This document shows positions 43,341 through 53,407 of a stretch of DNA of 64,000 nucleotides, piece after piece; the first letter of the stretch is position 1; every line of letters starts with the position of its first letter. Origin of the DNA: Candidatus Poribacteria bacterium (GTDB lineage: Bacteria > Poribacteria > WGA-4E > WGA-3G). Under the pieces are notes generated by a model, which searched no databases, had not been told where the DNA came from, and saw nothing but the letters and a program-made list of their open reading frames with translations. The stretch spans positions 1-64,000 of the forward strand of contig JAPPES010000058.1 of assembly GCA_028824125.1 (NCBI GenBank), read 5' to 3'. A program made the position numbers and the translations under genes.

Positions 43341-44174
43341 ATGAGATATATAATTTCCCTTGCAGTCCCTTTATATTTTCTTCCTTTAATGTTTTCTTTT
43401 GGAGAAGTACAGAACACTCTTGAAAAGACTGAAGTTTTAATCGCTGAGTCAAAGTTTTATGAAGCTATGATGGCTCTGGAACCTTTGTTAATGACCGATC
43501 AGAAAAGCAAAGACCAAGAAGAAGCACTCTGGCATGCCAATATGCTGTGTGAGGAGTTAGTTACAACCCTTACAACAGATTATCATAAAACACGCAACAA
43601 TATTCCTTCTGACAGCGGTCCTATGAAACGCGAAAAAGTAGAATACTTAAATCGGTTAGGGGCAGGCATATACTACGATGAAGGTGAACTCTGCTCTGAC
43701 AGTTATCTGTATGACTATGATTTCTTGAAACGATTCATTGAAAATTATCCAAACAGTCCTCGAATTCCCATTGCAGAATACTATCTTATGCGATCTAAAT
43801 ATTTTAGGTGGGGTGGAGATACGCTGACCGAAAATGAAGATGAGGCACTCAAAGCACTGCATGCCTATGTCAAAAAGTACGCGAAAAATGGCCTTGCTGA
43901 AGTTTATAGGGCTTATCTCGATATTGCTCATATTAATCATGGTCTTTGGGCATTACTTACATATCCTGAGGAGTTTTTTGGCCCAATGGATGGACTACCG
44001 AGTGGTGAGGGCCTAACACGTGCCGAAATATATAAAGCGAAAGCACTGAAGTATTATGCAAAGTTCATTGCTAATAAATATTATCCAGACTTAAAAAAGA
44101 GTGCTCGTGAACATTATACAGACTTGATACAGAATAAAAAGTCAGGTTTATTTTTTATCTTTGTTGGATGTTAA
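43341..44174 (+). CDS. Exported TPR-like protein of unknown function
   Basis: 277 residues with a signal peptide (MRYIISLAVPLYFLPLMFSF). The mature part is helical with TPR-like repeats (LIAESKFYEAMMALEPLL, FIENYPNSPRIPIAEYYLMR, KALHAYVKKYAKNGLAEVYR), like the helper lipoprotein BamD or tetratricopeptide scaffolds. There is no lipobox. It interrupts the start of the atp operon on the same strand, 33 nt after the fusion gene. TTGGAG precedes the ATG. A role in ATP synthase is not implied by the sequence. Confidence 0.6.
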   Translation: MRYIISLAVPLYFLPLMFSFGEVQNTLEKTEVLIAESKFYEAMMALEPLLMTDQKSKDQEEALWHANMLCEELVTTLTTDYHKTRNNIPSDSGPMKREKVEYLNRLGAGIYYDEGELCSDSYLYDYDFLKRFIENYPNSPRIPIAEYYLMRSKYFRWGGDTLTENEDEALKALHAYVKKYAKNGLAEVYRAYLDIAHINHGLWALLTYPEEFFGPMDGLPSGEGLTRAEIYKAKALKYYAKFIANKYYPDLKKSAREHYTDLIQNKKSGLFFIFVGC

Positions 44175-44241
44175 CCGCATCCTGCAGAATGCAAAGATCA
44201 GTTGATATTTATGCTGGACACTCCTATTTACCTTTCTATGT

Positions 44242-44658
44242 ATGAATAATAAGGAGTCTGTTATAGAATTTGGTGACCGGTTTATTCGACAAGTTTATAT
44301 CTTAACAATTTGCCTCACCGTTGTGGTTGGTGCAGTGTTGTTAGGTTTCAAACGTCCCGTACTCCCAAGTTTTCTGATAGGAAGTGCAATTGGTCTGAGT
44401 ATGTTCTGGTCAATCGAATTCGTGATTCGAAGACTGATTCGTCCGGGAAAAACGCAGAAAACAAAATATCTGCTTGGCTTTATCGCTCTCGGTAAATATA
44501 CAGTACTTGGTGTGCTACTCTTTTTCCTGTTTAAAATGGAATGGTTGAATATCTATGCGTTCGGCGGCGGAATTGTTTTAGTTCAAGGTGCTATCATTAT
44601 CAAAGCAATCGGGTTGATGATAAATATTCTTAGAAAAAAAGATCCTGATCAACCATAA
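44242..44658 (+). CDS. atpI: ATP synthase subunit I (AtpI-like)
   Basis: 138 residues with four hydrophobic helices (VYILTICLTVVVGAVLLGF, PSFLIGSAIGLSMFWSIEFV, GKYTVLGVLLFFLFKM, GGGIVLVQGAIIIKAIGLMI). The pattern fits the ATP synthase I protein that assists c-ring assembly, and it lies directly before atpB. It is homologous to the first half of the fusion protein at 42666. There is no strong ribosome site before the ATG. Confidence 0.75.
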   Translation: MNNKESVIEFGDRFIRQVYILTICLTVVVGAVLLGFKRPVLPSFLIGSAIGLSMFWSIEFVIRRLIRPGKTQKTKYLLGFIALGKYTVLGVLLFFLFKMEWLNIYAFGGGIVLVQGAIIIKAIGLMINILRKKDPDQP

Positions 44659-44704
44659 AAATGGATGAAGTAATCCCAAATTTAAGAAACATAAAAAATA
44701 AAAT

Positions 44705-45532
44705 ATGAAAAAAATATCGTTTATCTGTTTGGTTGTCGGACTTACTTTGATTGTAGTAGCAGGAAGTTTCGCAGCCGACAATGGTCACCGTAGTTTGCTC
44801 TCTCCGATTTCAAAGTTGTTACCGGATGAACTGATCCCTGAACCGACTCGGTGGCATCAACCGGATCTAATTCCCAACACATACTTTGCTGTACTCGTCT
44901 TAACACTGTTTTTTGTCTTCGTCACCCGGAAGTTGAAACGGGTCCCTGAAGGGAAAGGACAAACCCTGTTAGAGGTATTTGTAGGCGGTATCACAGACTT
45001 CTTCGGCGGTATTTTAGGCGACCACGGTAAAAAGTATGTCCCATTCGTTGGATCCCTCTTCATCTTTATTCTCTTCCTGAACTTTCTTGGAATTATTCCA
45101 GGCCTTCAACCTCCAACAGCAGATTTGAACACAACACTTGCCCTCGGTATAACGGCTGTATTAGGCGTTCAAATTATCGCTATTAAAGAGCTTGGGATAG
45201 GAGGCTATCTGAAACATTTAGCCGGTGATCCTCCGTTGTTAGGGATTTTGATGTTCCCACTTGAAGTTATTGCGCAGTTATCGCGTGCGGGTTCACTTGC
45301 TGTCCGGCTTTTCGGAAATATTTTTGGCGAAAAATCGGTTGTTATTGAACTCACAGCTCTGGGGATTATTACCATAGGATCATTTTTTCTCCCAATACCA
45401 GTTCAGATACCAATGCTGTTCTTCGGGTTATTTGCTGGCTTTTTGCAGGCATTCGTTTTTACAATCTTAACATCTATCTATATCGTGCTGTTCATAGAAC
45501 ACGACGAAGAAGCGCATGAAGCGCATCATTAA
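44705..45532 (+). CDS. atpB: ATP synthase subunit a
   Basis: The stator channel subunit of F0. 275 residues with a signal-like N-terminal helix ending near SFAADNG, then about six helices. The essential arginine is in SRAGSLAVRLFGNIFGE (Arg about 201), and PLEVIAQLSR precedes it. FVPFVGSLFIFILFLNFLG-type helix 2 is replaced by YVPFVGSLFIFILFLNFLG. The C-terminus (HDEEAHEAHH) is His-rich. Its gene order before atpE is standard. Confidence 0.96.
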   Translation: MKKISFICLVVGLTLIVVAGSFAADNGHRSLLSPISKLLPDELIPEPTRWHQPDLIPNTYFAVLVLTLFFVFVTRKLKRVPEGKGQTLLEVFVGGITDFFGGILGDHGKKYVPFVGSLFIFILFLNFLGIIPGLQPPTADLNTTLALGITAVLGVQIIAIKELGIGGYLKHLAGDPPLLGILMFPLEVIAQLSRAGSLAVRLFGNIFGEKSVVIELTALGIITIGSFFLPIPVQIPMLFFGLFAGFLQAFVFTILTSIYIVLFIEHDEEAHEAHH

Positions 45533-45585
45533 TTTTCTATGGGTCAAGTGTTAACTTGCCCCTATCCGTCCAAGGAGGACATTTC

Positions 45586-45939
45586 ATGATTTATTTAGCA
45601 GTGTTAGCGTTTGGTGTAACTTTAGGATTGCCGATCGCTGTTATTTTTGCCTCAACGGCGCAAGGAAAGGCAACAAGTACTGCTCTTGAAGGTATTGCGC
45701 GTCAACCGGAGTCATCTGGAAAAATTCAAACTGCGATGATTATCGGTTTGGCTCTCATTGAATCGCTTGTTATCTATGCACTTTTGATGTTCTTTATTCT
45801 GCAAGCAAAACTTCCCGAAGGCGACATGCTGAGAGGAATGATTGATGCCGATGCAGGAAATGCTCCGGTTGAACAGGTGCAGGAAGACGCCGCTAACGGT
45901 AACGGTGTTGAAATGGAAGATGCAGGCGAAAACGAATAA
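45586..45939 (+). CDS. atpE: ATP synthase subunit c, with acidic C-terminal tail
   Basis: 117 residues from ATG 45586, chosen because AAGGAGG lies seven bases upstream; the earlier in-frame TTG (45556) is before that site. Helix 1 (VLAFGVTLGLPIAVIFAST), polar loop (GIARQPESSGKI) and helix 2 (AMIIGLALIESLVIYALLMF) are typical. The ion-binding carboxylate is Glu59, with Gln26, Ser60 and Tyr64 at positions that match ligands of Na+-type c rings, although the Thr after Ser is Leu. Residues 75-117 are an acidic extension (EQVQEDAANGNGVEMEDAGE) not normally found in the family. Confidence 0.94.
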   Translation: MIYLAVLAFGVTLGLPIAVIFASTAQGKATSTALEGIARQPESSGKIQTAMIIGLALIESLVIYALLMFFILQAKLPEGDMLRGMIDADAGNAPVEQVQEDAANGNGVEMEDAGENE

Positions 45940-46006
45940 ACGTAACCTCCAACATATTGGGGCATCCCAAAAATTGACCGTAAATGTCAATTTAGTGGCT
46001 GATTTT

Positions 46007-46082
46007 CTTGTGGGAGGGCTTTGGAAGCCCGATTTTGTGAAACCTAATCCGTCAAATCGGGGTTAGAAACCCCTCCAACAAG
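46007..46082. repeat. Imperfect inverted repeat between atpE and atpF
   Basis: CTTGTGGGAGGGCTTTGGAA (from 46007) pairs with the complement of the segment ending CCCCTCCAACAAG (46082). An outer pair of AATTGAC-type repeats (about 45972 and 46094) surrounds it. It fills most of the 229-nt atpE-atpF gap and resembles the other REP-like palindromes. Confidence 0.6.
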
Positions 46083-46168
46083 AGGATATATCCTTAAATT
46101 GACACCTATGAGGCATCCGAAAGAAATGCCCAAAAAAGTTGGAGACCTATTAGCGAGTCCAGAAACTC

Positions 46169-46753
46169 ATGAGAAAAAAGATATATACATGTTGTCTCAT
46201 TTTAATGGGAATGTGTATCACCAGTGTATTTGCCGCGGATGCGCCCGCAGAAGGTGGGCTTTTAGGCTTGCTCGGGATTGATCCGAAGACGATCATCATG
46301 CAAGTCATCGGTTTCCTTGTCGTACTCTTGGTGCTTTGGAAGTTCGTTTTCGGCAAGGTAGGCGGGCTTTTAGAGGAACGCCGAACTGAAATCGTGACCC
46401 AGTTGGAACAATTGAAAACAGACCGAGAAGAATTGGACCAACTCACCGCTGAAACACGACAACGTTTAGGCGACATTGAAAACGAGTCGCAAGCTAAAAT
46501 CCAAGCTGCGATTGAGCAGGGAAACACAGAACGTCAGCAGATCGTCGCGCAAGCGCGGCAAGAGGCTGAAGATGAGATCGCAAGAGCACGTGCTGAGATT
46601 CAGCGTGAAAAAGATGAGGCTATCTCGGAATTGCGGGGTGTTGTGGCTGAACTCGCAATTGATGCAGCCGGCAAAATCATCAGTGCGGAACTGACCCCTG
46701 AGAGACACCAAAGTATCATTGATGCTTCCATTAGTAGGTTGTCAGCGGAATAG
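46169..46753 (+). CDS. atpF: ATP synthase subunit b
   Basis: The peripheral stalk subunit. 194 residues. An N-terminal signal-like segment (CCLILMGMCITSVFAADAPA) precedes the single membrane helix (IIMQVIGFLVVLLVLWKFVF), as in several Gram-negative lineages with an exported b N-terminus. A long charged coiled coil follows (LLEERRTEIVTQLEQLKTDR) ending in the delta-binding segment AGKIISAEL. No second b or b' gene is present, so a homodimer is expected. The ribosome site is weak. Confidence 0.95.
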   Translation: MRKKIYTCCLILMGMCITSVFAADAPAEGGLLGLLGIDPKTIIMQVIGFLVVLLVLWKFVFGKVGGLLEERRTEIVTQLEQLKTDREELDQLTAETRQRLGDIENESQAKIQAAIEQGNTERQQIVAQARQEAEDEIARARAEIQREKDEAISELRGVVAELAIDAAGKIISAELTPERHQSIIDASISRLSAE

Positions 46754-46774
46754 TTACCAGTTATCAGTGCTGTA

Positions 46775-46795
46775 GCACAAACTGTTAGTTTGTGC
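46775..46795. repeat. Perfect 9-bp palindrome, GCACAAACT family
   Basis: GCACAAACT, loop GTT, AGTTTGTGC, preceded by TGTA. The same unit occurs at 28076-28096, and degenerate inverted copies lie at 55076-55100 and 55142-55166. It sits in the atpF-atpH gap. Confidence 0.8.
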
Positions 46796-46882
46796 ATATT
46801 TGACGCTAACTAACAGTTGCGTCACAGAAGTGTCGCATTAATTATAGGTTTTACTATAAACTGTTAAAGGTAAAAACGAACT

Positions 46883-47422
46883 ATGAGAGACATTCGGGTT
46901 GCAAAACCTTATGCTCGCGCGTTATACGAAGCGGCTGTTGAACAAGAAGTGCTACCATCTATTACTGCTGATATTGATAAGCTGCGGGAACTGCTTGAAC
47001 AGTCAGAGGAATTGACACAATTTATTAATTCGCCTCTGCTGACCCCACAAATTAAAAGCGACACGTTTCAGCAACTATTTTCCGACGGTATGCATCCGCT
47101 GATGATTAATTTCTTCAAACTTCTTGCATTAAAGCAACGCGAACGTTATCTTGTCGCAATAATGGATGTTTTTTCTGCAATTGTTGATGAAGCTGCTGGC
47201 AGGGTTGTCGCAAAAATAACAACAGCGGTACCGATTACGCAAAATCAAGAGCAACAACTTGTCCAACAATTAAGCGCATATTCGGGGAAACAGGTGCGGT
47301 TGGAAACCGAAACTGATGAGCAGATTCAAGGTGGGTTTATTGTGCAGTTAGGCGACACCGTTTTTGATGCAAGCGTTACGACACAACTTCAACGTTTGAA
47401 ACGACAACTCGCAAAAGGGTAA
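46883..47422 (+). CDS. atpH: ATP synthase subunit delta
   Basis: 179 residues, standard length. The N-terminal helical domain begins VAKPYARALYEAAVEQEVLP; the C-terminal segment GGFIVQLGDTVFDASVTTQL is the family signature. It links the peripheral stalk to the alpha3beta3 head. It starts 129 nt after atpF with AAGGTAAAAACGA upstream. Confidence 0.95.
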   Translation: MRDIRVAKPYARALYEAAVEQEVLPSITADIDKLRELLEQSEELTQFINSPLLTPQIKSDTFQQLFSDGMHPLMINFFKLLALKQRERYLVAIMDVFSAIVDEAAGRVVAKITTAVPITQNQEQQLVQQLSAYSGKQVRLETETDEQIQGGFIVQLGDTVFDASVTTQLQRLKRQLAKG

Positions 47423-47430
47423 TAGTTATT

Positions 47431-47554
47431 GGCTATCAGTTATCAGCTAAGAGATGGGTTGTAACAATTTGCGCCGATTTGACATATACCAAAAAAGGAT
47501 AGATTATTACAAGAAATCTCTTAACCGAAAACCGATAACTGAAGACTGATAACC
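47431..47554. repeat. MITE-like element between atpH and atpA
   Basis: The left arm GGCTATCAGTTATCAGCTAA continuing to GAGAT (47431-47455) and the right arm (47514-47554, ending GACTGATAACC) are imperfect inverted repeats. A short piece of the same arm (CCAGTTATCAG) lies after atpF at about 46757. It accounts for nearly all of the 155-nt gap. Confidence 0.6.
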
Positions 47555-47577
47555 ATTTCCCATAGAGGATTGAAAAT

Positions 47578-49185
47578 ATGGCAAGAGAAGTCCGACCGGA
47601 CGAAATATCGAATATATTAAAACAGCAGCTGCAACAGTTTGAGCAGGACGTAGATGTCTACGACTCTGGCACTGTGCTGGAGGTAGGCGATGGAATCGCA
47701 CGGGTGCATGGGCTTGCCAACGCAATGGCGAGCGAAATGATTGAATTCCCTAACGATATTTACGGCATCGCTTTTAACCTTGAAGAAGACAACGTCGGTT
47801 GTGTGCTGTTCGGTGAAGACCAACTTATACATGAAGGCGATACCGTTAAACGCACAAATAGGCTGCCTGAAGTGCCTGTCGGTGAGGCACTCCTCGGACG
47901 GATCGTTGATGCTCTCGGACAACCCATTGATGGCTTGGGAGACATTCATACAGAACACAGACTCCCTGTAGAACAGAAAGGGTTAGGTATCGTTCAACGG
48001 CAACCGGTTAGCGAACCACTTTACACAGGTTTAAAAGCTATTGACAGCTTAACGCCGATTGGGAGAGGACAGCGGGAACTCATCATCGGTGACCGCCGAA
48101 CCGGCAAAACGGCAATTGCAATAGATGCTATCCTCAGTCAAAAGAACACAGATGTCTATTGCATCTATGTCGCAATCGGTCAAAAAGGGTCTACGCTGGC
48201 ACAAGTTGCGAATACCCTCCGTGAACATAATGCGTTGGAATATACTACCATCGTTTCTGCCCCCGCAAGTGCACCGTCTCCGCTGCAATACCTTGCTCCT
48301 TATTCTGGCACATCAATGGCGGAATACTTTTGTCATAACGGTAAACATGCGCTTATCGTATACGATGATCTGACAAAACATGCGTGGGCATACCGACAAA
48401 TGTCGCTGCTTTCACGCAGACCGCCGGGTCGCGAAGCATATCCTGGTGATGTGTTCTATCTACATTCACGCCTATTAGAACGAGCTGCCAAACTGAGTGA
48501 TGAATTGGGCGGTGGTTCTCTTACTGCCTTACCGATTATTGAAATCTTTGAAGGTGATTTAACGACCTATATTCCGACAAACGTTATCTCAATCACTGAT
48601 GGGCAGATATACTTAACAACGGATCTATTCAATCAAGGTGTGAGACCCGCGATTGATGTTGGAACCTCTGTTTCCCGTGTCGGTGGTGATGCACAGGTGA
48701 AAGCAATGAAATCTGATGAAGTGGCAGGGACATTGAAACTTGATCTTGCAAGTTTCCGAGAAGTTGCTGCCTTTGCACAATTCGGATCGGATCTGGATGC
48801 ATTAACGCAATCTATGCTCTTACGCGGCACCCGGCTTGTAGAACTGCTGAAACAACCGCAATACCAACCGATGCCTGTTGAAAGAGAAGTCGCCTCTATC
48901 TTTTGTGGAACTAATGGTTACTTAGACGATGTTCCTGAATCGGAAGTAGCGCGGTTTGAATCTGAATTCCTGCAATACCTTGACAGAAATAATGCGGAAC
49001 TCCTCTCAGAAATCGCAGAAACCGGTCTGCTGAGTGATGAATTGCTTGAAACCATGCACGCTGCAGCAAAGACATTCAAAGAAAATTGGAGTGATACACC
49101 GCCAGCGCAACCACAAATTGAGGAAGTGCCAGCAGCAGAAGACACAGGCACAGAAACAGCGGAAACACCCACAGAAGGTGAATAA
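47578..49185 (+). CDS. atpA: ATP synthase subunit alpha
   Basis: 535 residues. Walker [10 protein letters not shown] near residue 172, [15 protein letters not shown], and the beta-barrel N-terminus ([20 protein letters not shown]) are all in place. The alpha subunit binds nucleotide in non-catalytic sites. The C-terminus carries an extra Glu/Thr/Ala-rich tail of about 25 residues ([20 protein letters not shown]). It ends 2 nt before atpG. Confidence 0.97.
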   Translation: MAREVRPDEISNILKQQLQQFEQDVDVYDSGTVLEVGDGIARVHGLANAMASEMIEFPNDIYGIAFNLEEDNVGCVLFGEDQLIHEGDTVKRTNRLPEVPVGEALLGRIVDALGQPIDGLGDIHTEHRLPVEQKGLGIVQRQPVSEPLYTGLKAIDSLTPIGRGQRELIIGDRRTGKTAIAIDAILSQKNTDVYCIYVAIGQKGSTLAQVANTLREHNALEYTTIVSAPASAPSPLQYLAPYSGTSMAEYFCHNGKHALIVYDDLTKHAWAYRQMSLLSRRPPGREAYPGDVFYLHSRLLERAAKLSDELGGGSLTALPIIEIFEGDLTTYIPTNVISITDGQIYLTTDLFNQGVRPAIDVGTSVSRVGGDAQVKAMKSDEVAGTLKLDLASFREVAAFAQFGSDLDALTQSMLLRGTRLVELLKQPQYQPMPVEREVASIFCGTNGYLDDVPESEVARFESEFLQYLDRNNAELLSEIAETGLLSDELLETMHAAAKTFKENWSDTPPAQPQIEEVPAAEDTGTETAETPTEGE

Positions 49186-49187
49186 CC

Positions 49188-50066
49188 ATGGCAACGTTAC
49201 GAGAAATTCGGCGCCGTATCGCCAGCATTAAAAACATTGAACAGGTCACAGATGCGATGCGCGTCGTTGCTGCAGCGCGATTACGCCGTGCCCAAGAGAA
49301 TATCACGGCAACGCGTCCTTATGCAGATAAACTCAACACGATTCTCGGACACCTCATCTCACAGATGGACGTTGAGGCAGAGGCGTTGACACATCCACTG
49401 CTTGAAGAACGTGAGGTCCAACATGTCTGTATCATCTCCGTTTCTGGTGATCGCGGGTTATGTGGTAGTTTTAACAGCAACGTCATCCGAACAACCACAG
49501 AACGTATACAACACTACCAAGATAGTGGTGCTGATGTGACGCTTATCTGCATCGGTAGACGCACACAAGAACATTTTGACAGACGCGGATATGACATCAC
49601 AGATTCTTATATCAATATCTTCCGTCAACTTGAATTCCAAACGGCTGTTGACGTTGTCCACGAATTTGAACACCTCTATATTGACAAACAGATTGACAAG
49701 GTTGAGGTTATCTACAATAACTTCAAATCTGCCATTCTTCAGACGGTGCTTGTTGAACAACTTCTCCCATTAGAACCGATAGAGCCAGAAGGCGATACGC
49801 TATTCTTAGACTATACCTACGAACCGGGACAGGTGGAACTCTTTGAAATGTTGCTCGGTAAACATCTGAATATGCAAATGTGGAAGGTGCTTTTAGACTC
49901 AAACGCGGCAGAACAAGCAGCGAGAATGGCAGCGATGGAAAACGCCACACAAAAGGCGAAGGAACTCATTGACGAATTAGTGCTACAACGCAACAGGGCA
50001 CGTCAAACACAGATTACAACGGAAATATCGGAAATTGTCAGTGGCGCAGCCGCACTGGAAGGTTAA
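49188..50066 (+). CDS. atpG: ATP synthase subunit gamma
   Basis: The central rotor shaft. 292 residues, family length. The N-terminal helix has the signature REIRRRIASIKNIEQVTDAM, the C-terminal helix MAAMENATQKAKELIDELVL and the Gly-rich SVSGDRGLCGSFNSNV. It starts 2 nt after atpA. Confidence 0.96.
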   Translation: MATLREIRRRIASIKNIEQVTDAMRVVAAARLRRAQENITATRPYADKLNTILGHLISQMDVEAEALTHPLLEEREVQHVCIISVSGDRGLCGSFNSNVIRTTTERIQHYQDSGADVTLICIGRRTQEHFDRRGYDITDSYINIFRQLEFQTAVDVVHEFEHLYIDKQIDKVEVIYNNFKSAILQTVLVEQLLPLEPIEPEGDTLFLDYTYEPGQVELFEMLLGKHLNMQMWKVLLDSNAAEQAARMAAMENATQKAKELIDELVLQRNRARQTQITTEISEIVSGAAALEG

Positions 50067-50071
50067 AGGTA

Positions 50072-50088
50072 GTAGGCACGTTCCACGT
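50072..50088. repeat. Short hairpin between atpG and atpD
   Basis: GGCACGT, loop TCC, ACGTGCC: a perfect 7-bp stem in the 50-nt gap. No T tract; probably another small palindromic repeat. Confidence 0.55.
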
Positions 50089-50095
50089 GCCGTAA

Positions 50096-51526
<1,431 letters not shown>

Positions 51527-51641
51527 TTGTCTATATTGTGATACAGTCACGTCCAAAGAATTAAGGGGTTGACTATAAAAACAGATCCTAAATGCACCAC
51601 AGCATCGGTTTTGTTCTCAAACAATTCTACAGAGGTAGCAC

Positions 51642-52055
51642 ATGAAACACACAACAAAAATTGAATTGGCAAATCGGACAGAATTGATTTTAGCCGAGGC
51701 AGGCATTATCAAATCTGAAGAGGTAAAACGTATAACTGTTGATGATGCAATCGTTGATACCGGTGCAACTCGATTGTCCTTACCTAAAACCCTCATTGAA
51801 CGACTCGGTTTGACACCCGTTGGCAGTAGGAAAGCCCGAACGACGAACGGCATCGTAGACAGGATTATCTATTCGGAAGTCAGATTTACAGTTTTGGAAC
51901 GAAGCGGAACAATCGAGGTGACAGATGTACCGAATAATGTGCCTGTCCTCGTGGGACACATGATTTTGGAAATGCTCGATCTCTGTTTAGATATCAAAAA
52001 AGGGCTAATCTATAATCCTGACCATGACGATGAATGGATTGAAGATCAACTCTAA
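51642..52055 (+). CDS. Retropepsin-like aspartic protease family protein
   Basis: 137 residues of the clan AA single-domain aspartic protease type. The catalytic motif DTGAT (Asp39) is followed by LSLPKTLIERLGLTPVG, and the second hydrophobic-hydrophobic-Gly element is PVLVGHMILEMLDLCLD. Such proteins would act as dimers; targets are unknown. AGAGGTAG precedes the ATG. It lies between atpD and atpC on the same strand, a place where no gene is usually found. Confidence 0.82.
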   Translation: MKHTTKIELANRTELILAEAGIIKSEEVKRITVDDAIVDTGATRLSLPKTLIERLGLTPVGSRKARTTNGIVDRIIYSEVRFTVLERSGTIEVTDVPNNVPVLVGHMILEMLDLCLDIKKGLIYNPDHDDEWIEDQL

Positions 52056-52079
52056 CAAACGCTTAGGCAAGGTTAAAAG

Positions 52080-52490
52080 ATGTTAAACAGAAATTTTCAC
52101 CTTGAAATACGCACACCCGAAAAACTGATTTATGAAGGCGATGTAACCAGCGTTAACGCGCCCGGAATCGAAGGCAACTTCCAGATTCTATATGGACACA
52201 TCCCTTTCCTTACAGCCTTAGATGTCGGTGAAATACGGGTCAATGAATCATCGGACACACCACGATCCATAGCGACAAGCGGCGGGGTTTTTGAAGTGCT
52301 ACGTACTGGTGTCACTGCATTGGTTGAAACAGCAGAATGGGCATCGGATATTGACGTAGCTCGTGCCGAAAGTGCGCTTGAACGTGCCAAAGAACAACTT
52401 GCGACAGATGCGCCGGATCTGAATCGTCCGCGTGCCGAAGCGGCGCTCGCCCGTGCGCAAAATCGGATTAAGGTTGCTGGTAATTCGTAA
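52080..52490 (+). CDS. atpC: ATP synthase subunit epsilon
   Basis: 136 residues. The N-terminal beta sandwich (FHLEIRTPEKLIYEGDVTSV, NFQILYGHIPFLTALDVGEI) and the C-terminal helical pair (ARAESALERAKEQLATDAPD, RPRAEAALARAQNRI) fit the regulatory epsilon subunit. Its last 138 bases recur at 53226-53363 on the far side of the toxin-antitoxin gene. Confidence 0.95.
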   Translation: MLNRNFHLEIRTPEKLIYEGDVTSVNAPGIEGNFQILYGHIPFLTALDVGEIRVNESSDTPRSIATSGGVFEVLRTGVTALVETAEWASDIDVARAESALERAKEQLATDAPDLNRPRAEAALARAQNRIKVAGNS

Positions 52491-52520
52491 GCATCACTTC
52501 TTTGACAAAAACATTATTTT

Positions 52521-53207
52521 ATGATACACTACGCAACAATAAAACCGAAAGTTTACATTGAGACGACGGTAATCAGTTATTTGGTAGCACGCCCCAGTAG
52601 TAATTTGACGGTAACAGCACGACAACAAGCCAGTCAGCAGTTGTGGGAAGAATATTTCGACAATTTTGAGTTTCTCATTTCAGATATAGTTATTAGTGAA
52701 GCAATAGAGGGCGATTCAGAGGCAGCGCAGCGTCGGCGAGATGTATTGGCAGCGTTAACAATATTGCATCTGTCACCAGCCGCTGATGCTTTTGCAAGAC
52801 ACCTAATAGATACTGGTGCCGTGCCAGAATCCTCATTACCAGATGCACAACATATCGCTATAGCAACAGTCCACAGCATTGACTACCTTGTTTCTTGGAA
52901 CTATAGACACATTGTGAATGAAGTCAAGCGGCAGCATATCAACGAAGTTTGTCGTGATGCCGGCTATCAACCGACAACCCTTTGCACACCCACAGAATTA
53001 ATTGAGGAGATACAAATGAAAGAGAATCTTGATACACAGACGGATCCTATCCTTGAAGAATGTTATCGAATGAAGGATGAGTTCGCGGCAAAATTCAAAA
53101 CACACAAAGAACTCTATAATTATTTGCAAGCAGAATCGGTAAAACGTAAAAAAGAGGGGTGGAAATATATCACCCTCCCCGTAGCAACACCTCACAAGAA
53201 AAATTAA
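52521..53207 (+). CDS. PIN-domain toxin fused to its antitoxin-like protein
   Basis: 228 residues. Residues 1-165 are a PIN (VapC-like) RNase domain: KVYIETTVISYL, DIVISEAIEGD, and LPDAQHIAIATVHSIDYLVS with the metal-binding acids. Residues 166-228 (MKENLDTQTDPILEECYRMK and on) look like the small antitoxin that is usually a separate downstream gene. GAGGAG (53004-53009) and an in-frame ATG (53016) lie exactly at the junction, so the antitoxin could also be made alone. No ribosome site is evident for ATG 52521; a later start at about 52545 is possible. Confidence 0.8.
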   Translation: MIHYATIKPKVYIETTVISYLVARPSSNLTVTARQQASQQLWEEYFDNFEFLISDIVISEAIEGDSEAAQRRRDVLAALTILHLSPAADAFARHLIDTGAVPESSLPDAQHIAIATVHSIDYLVSWNYRHIVNEVKRQHINEVCRDAGYQPTTLCTPTELIEEIQMKENLDTQTDPILEECYRMKDEFAAKFKTHKELYNYLQAESVKRKKEGWKYITLPVATPHKKN

Positions 53208-53225
53208 CACGGTTGTATCATGTAA

Positions 53226-53363
53226 GACGTAGCACGTGCCGAAAATGCACTTGAACGTGCCACAGAACAACTTGCTGCAGATGCTCCCGACCTGAATCGT
53301 CCGCGTGCTGAAGCGGCACTTGCCCGCGCACAAAATCGGATTAAGGTTGCGAACAATTTGTAA
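53226..53363 (+). pseudogene. Duplicated atpC 3' end
   Basis: 138 bases, ending at TAA 53361-53363, encode DVARAENALERATEQLAADA and then PDLNRPRAEAALARAQNRIK, collinear without gaps with the last 46 codons of atpC (52353-52490). Differences are mostly silent or conservative. There is no start codon or ribosome site. Together with atpC it flanks the PIN fusion gene as a direct repeat. Confidence 0.88.
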
Positions 53364-53407
53364 TCCCTTCCCTCCATTCTTCGGTAGGCGCGCTTTACCT
53401 TCCCGGC

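Noticed and set aside
45556-45585. TTG start for atpE giving ten extra residues
   Set aside because: The ribosome site AAGGAGG lies downstream of it and fits ATG 45586, which begins helix 1 directly.
46775-46795. Rho-independent terminator between atpF and atpH
   Set aside because: The hairpin is a member of a repeat family found elsewhere, lacks a T tract, and termination here would cut the atp operon.
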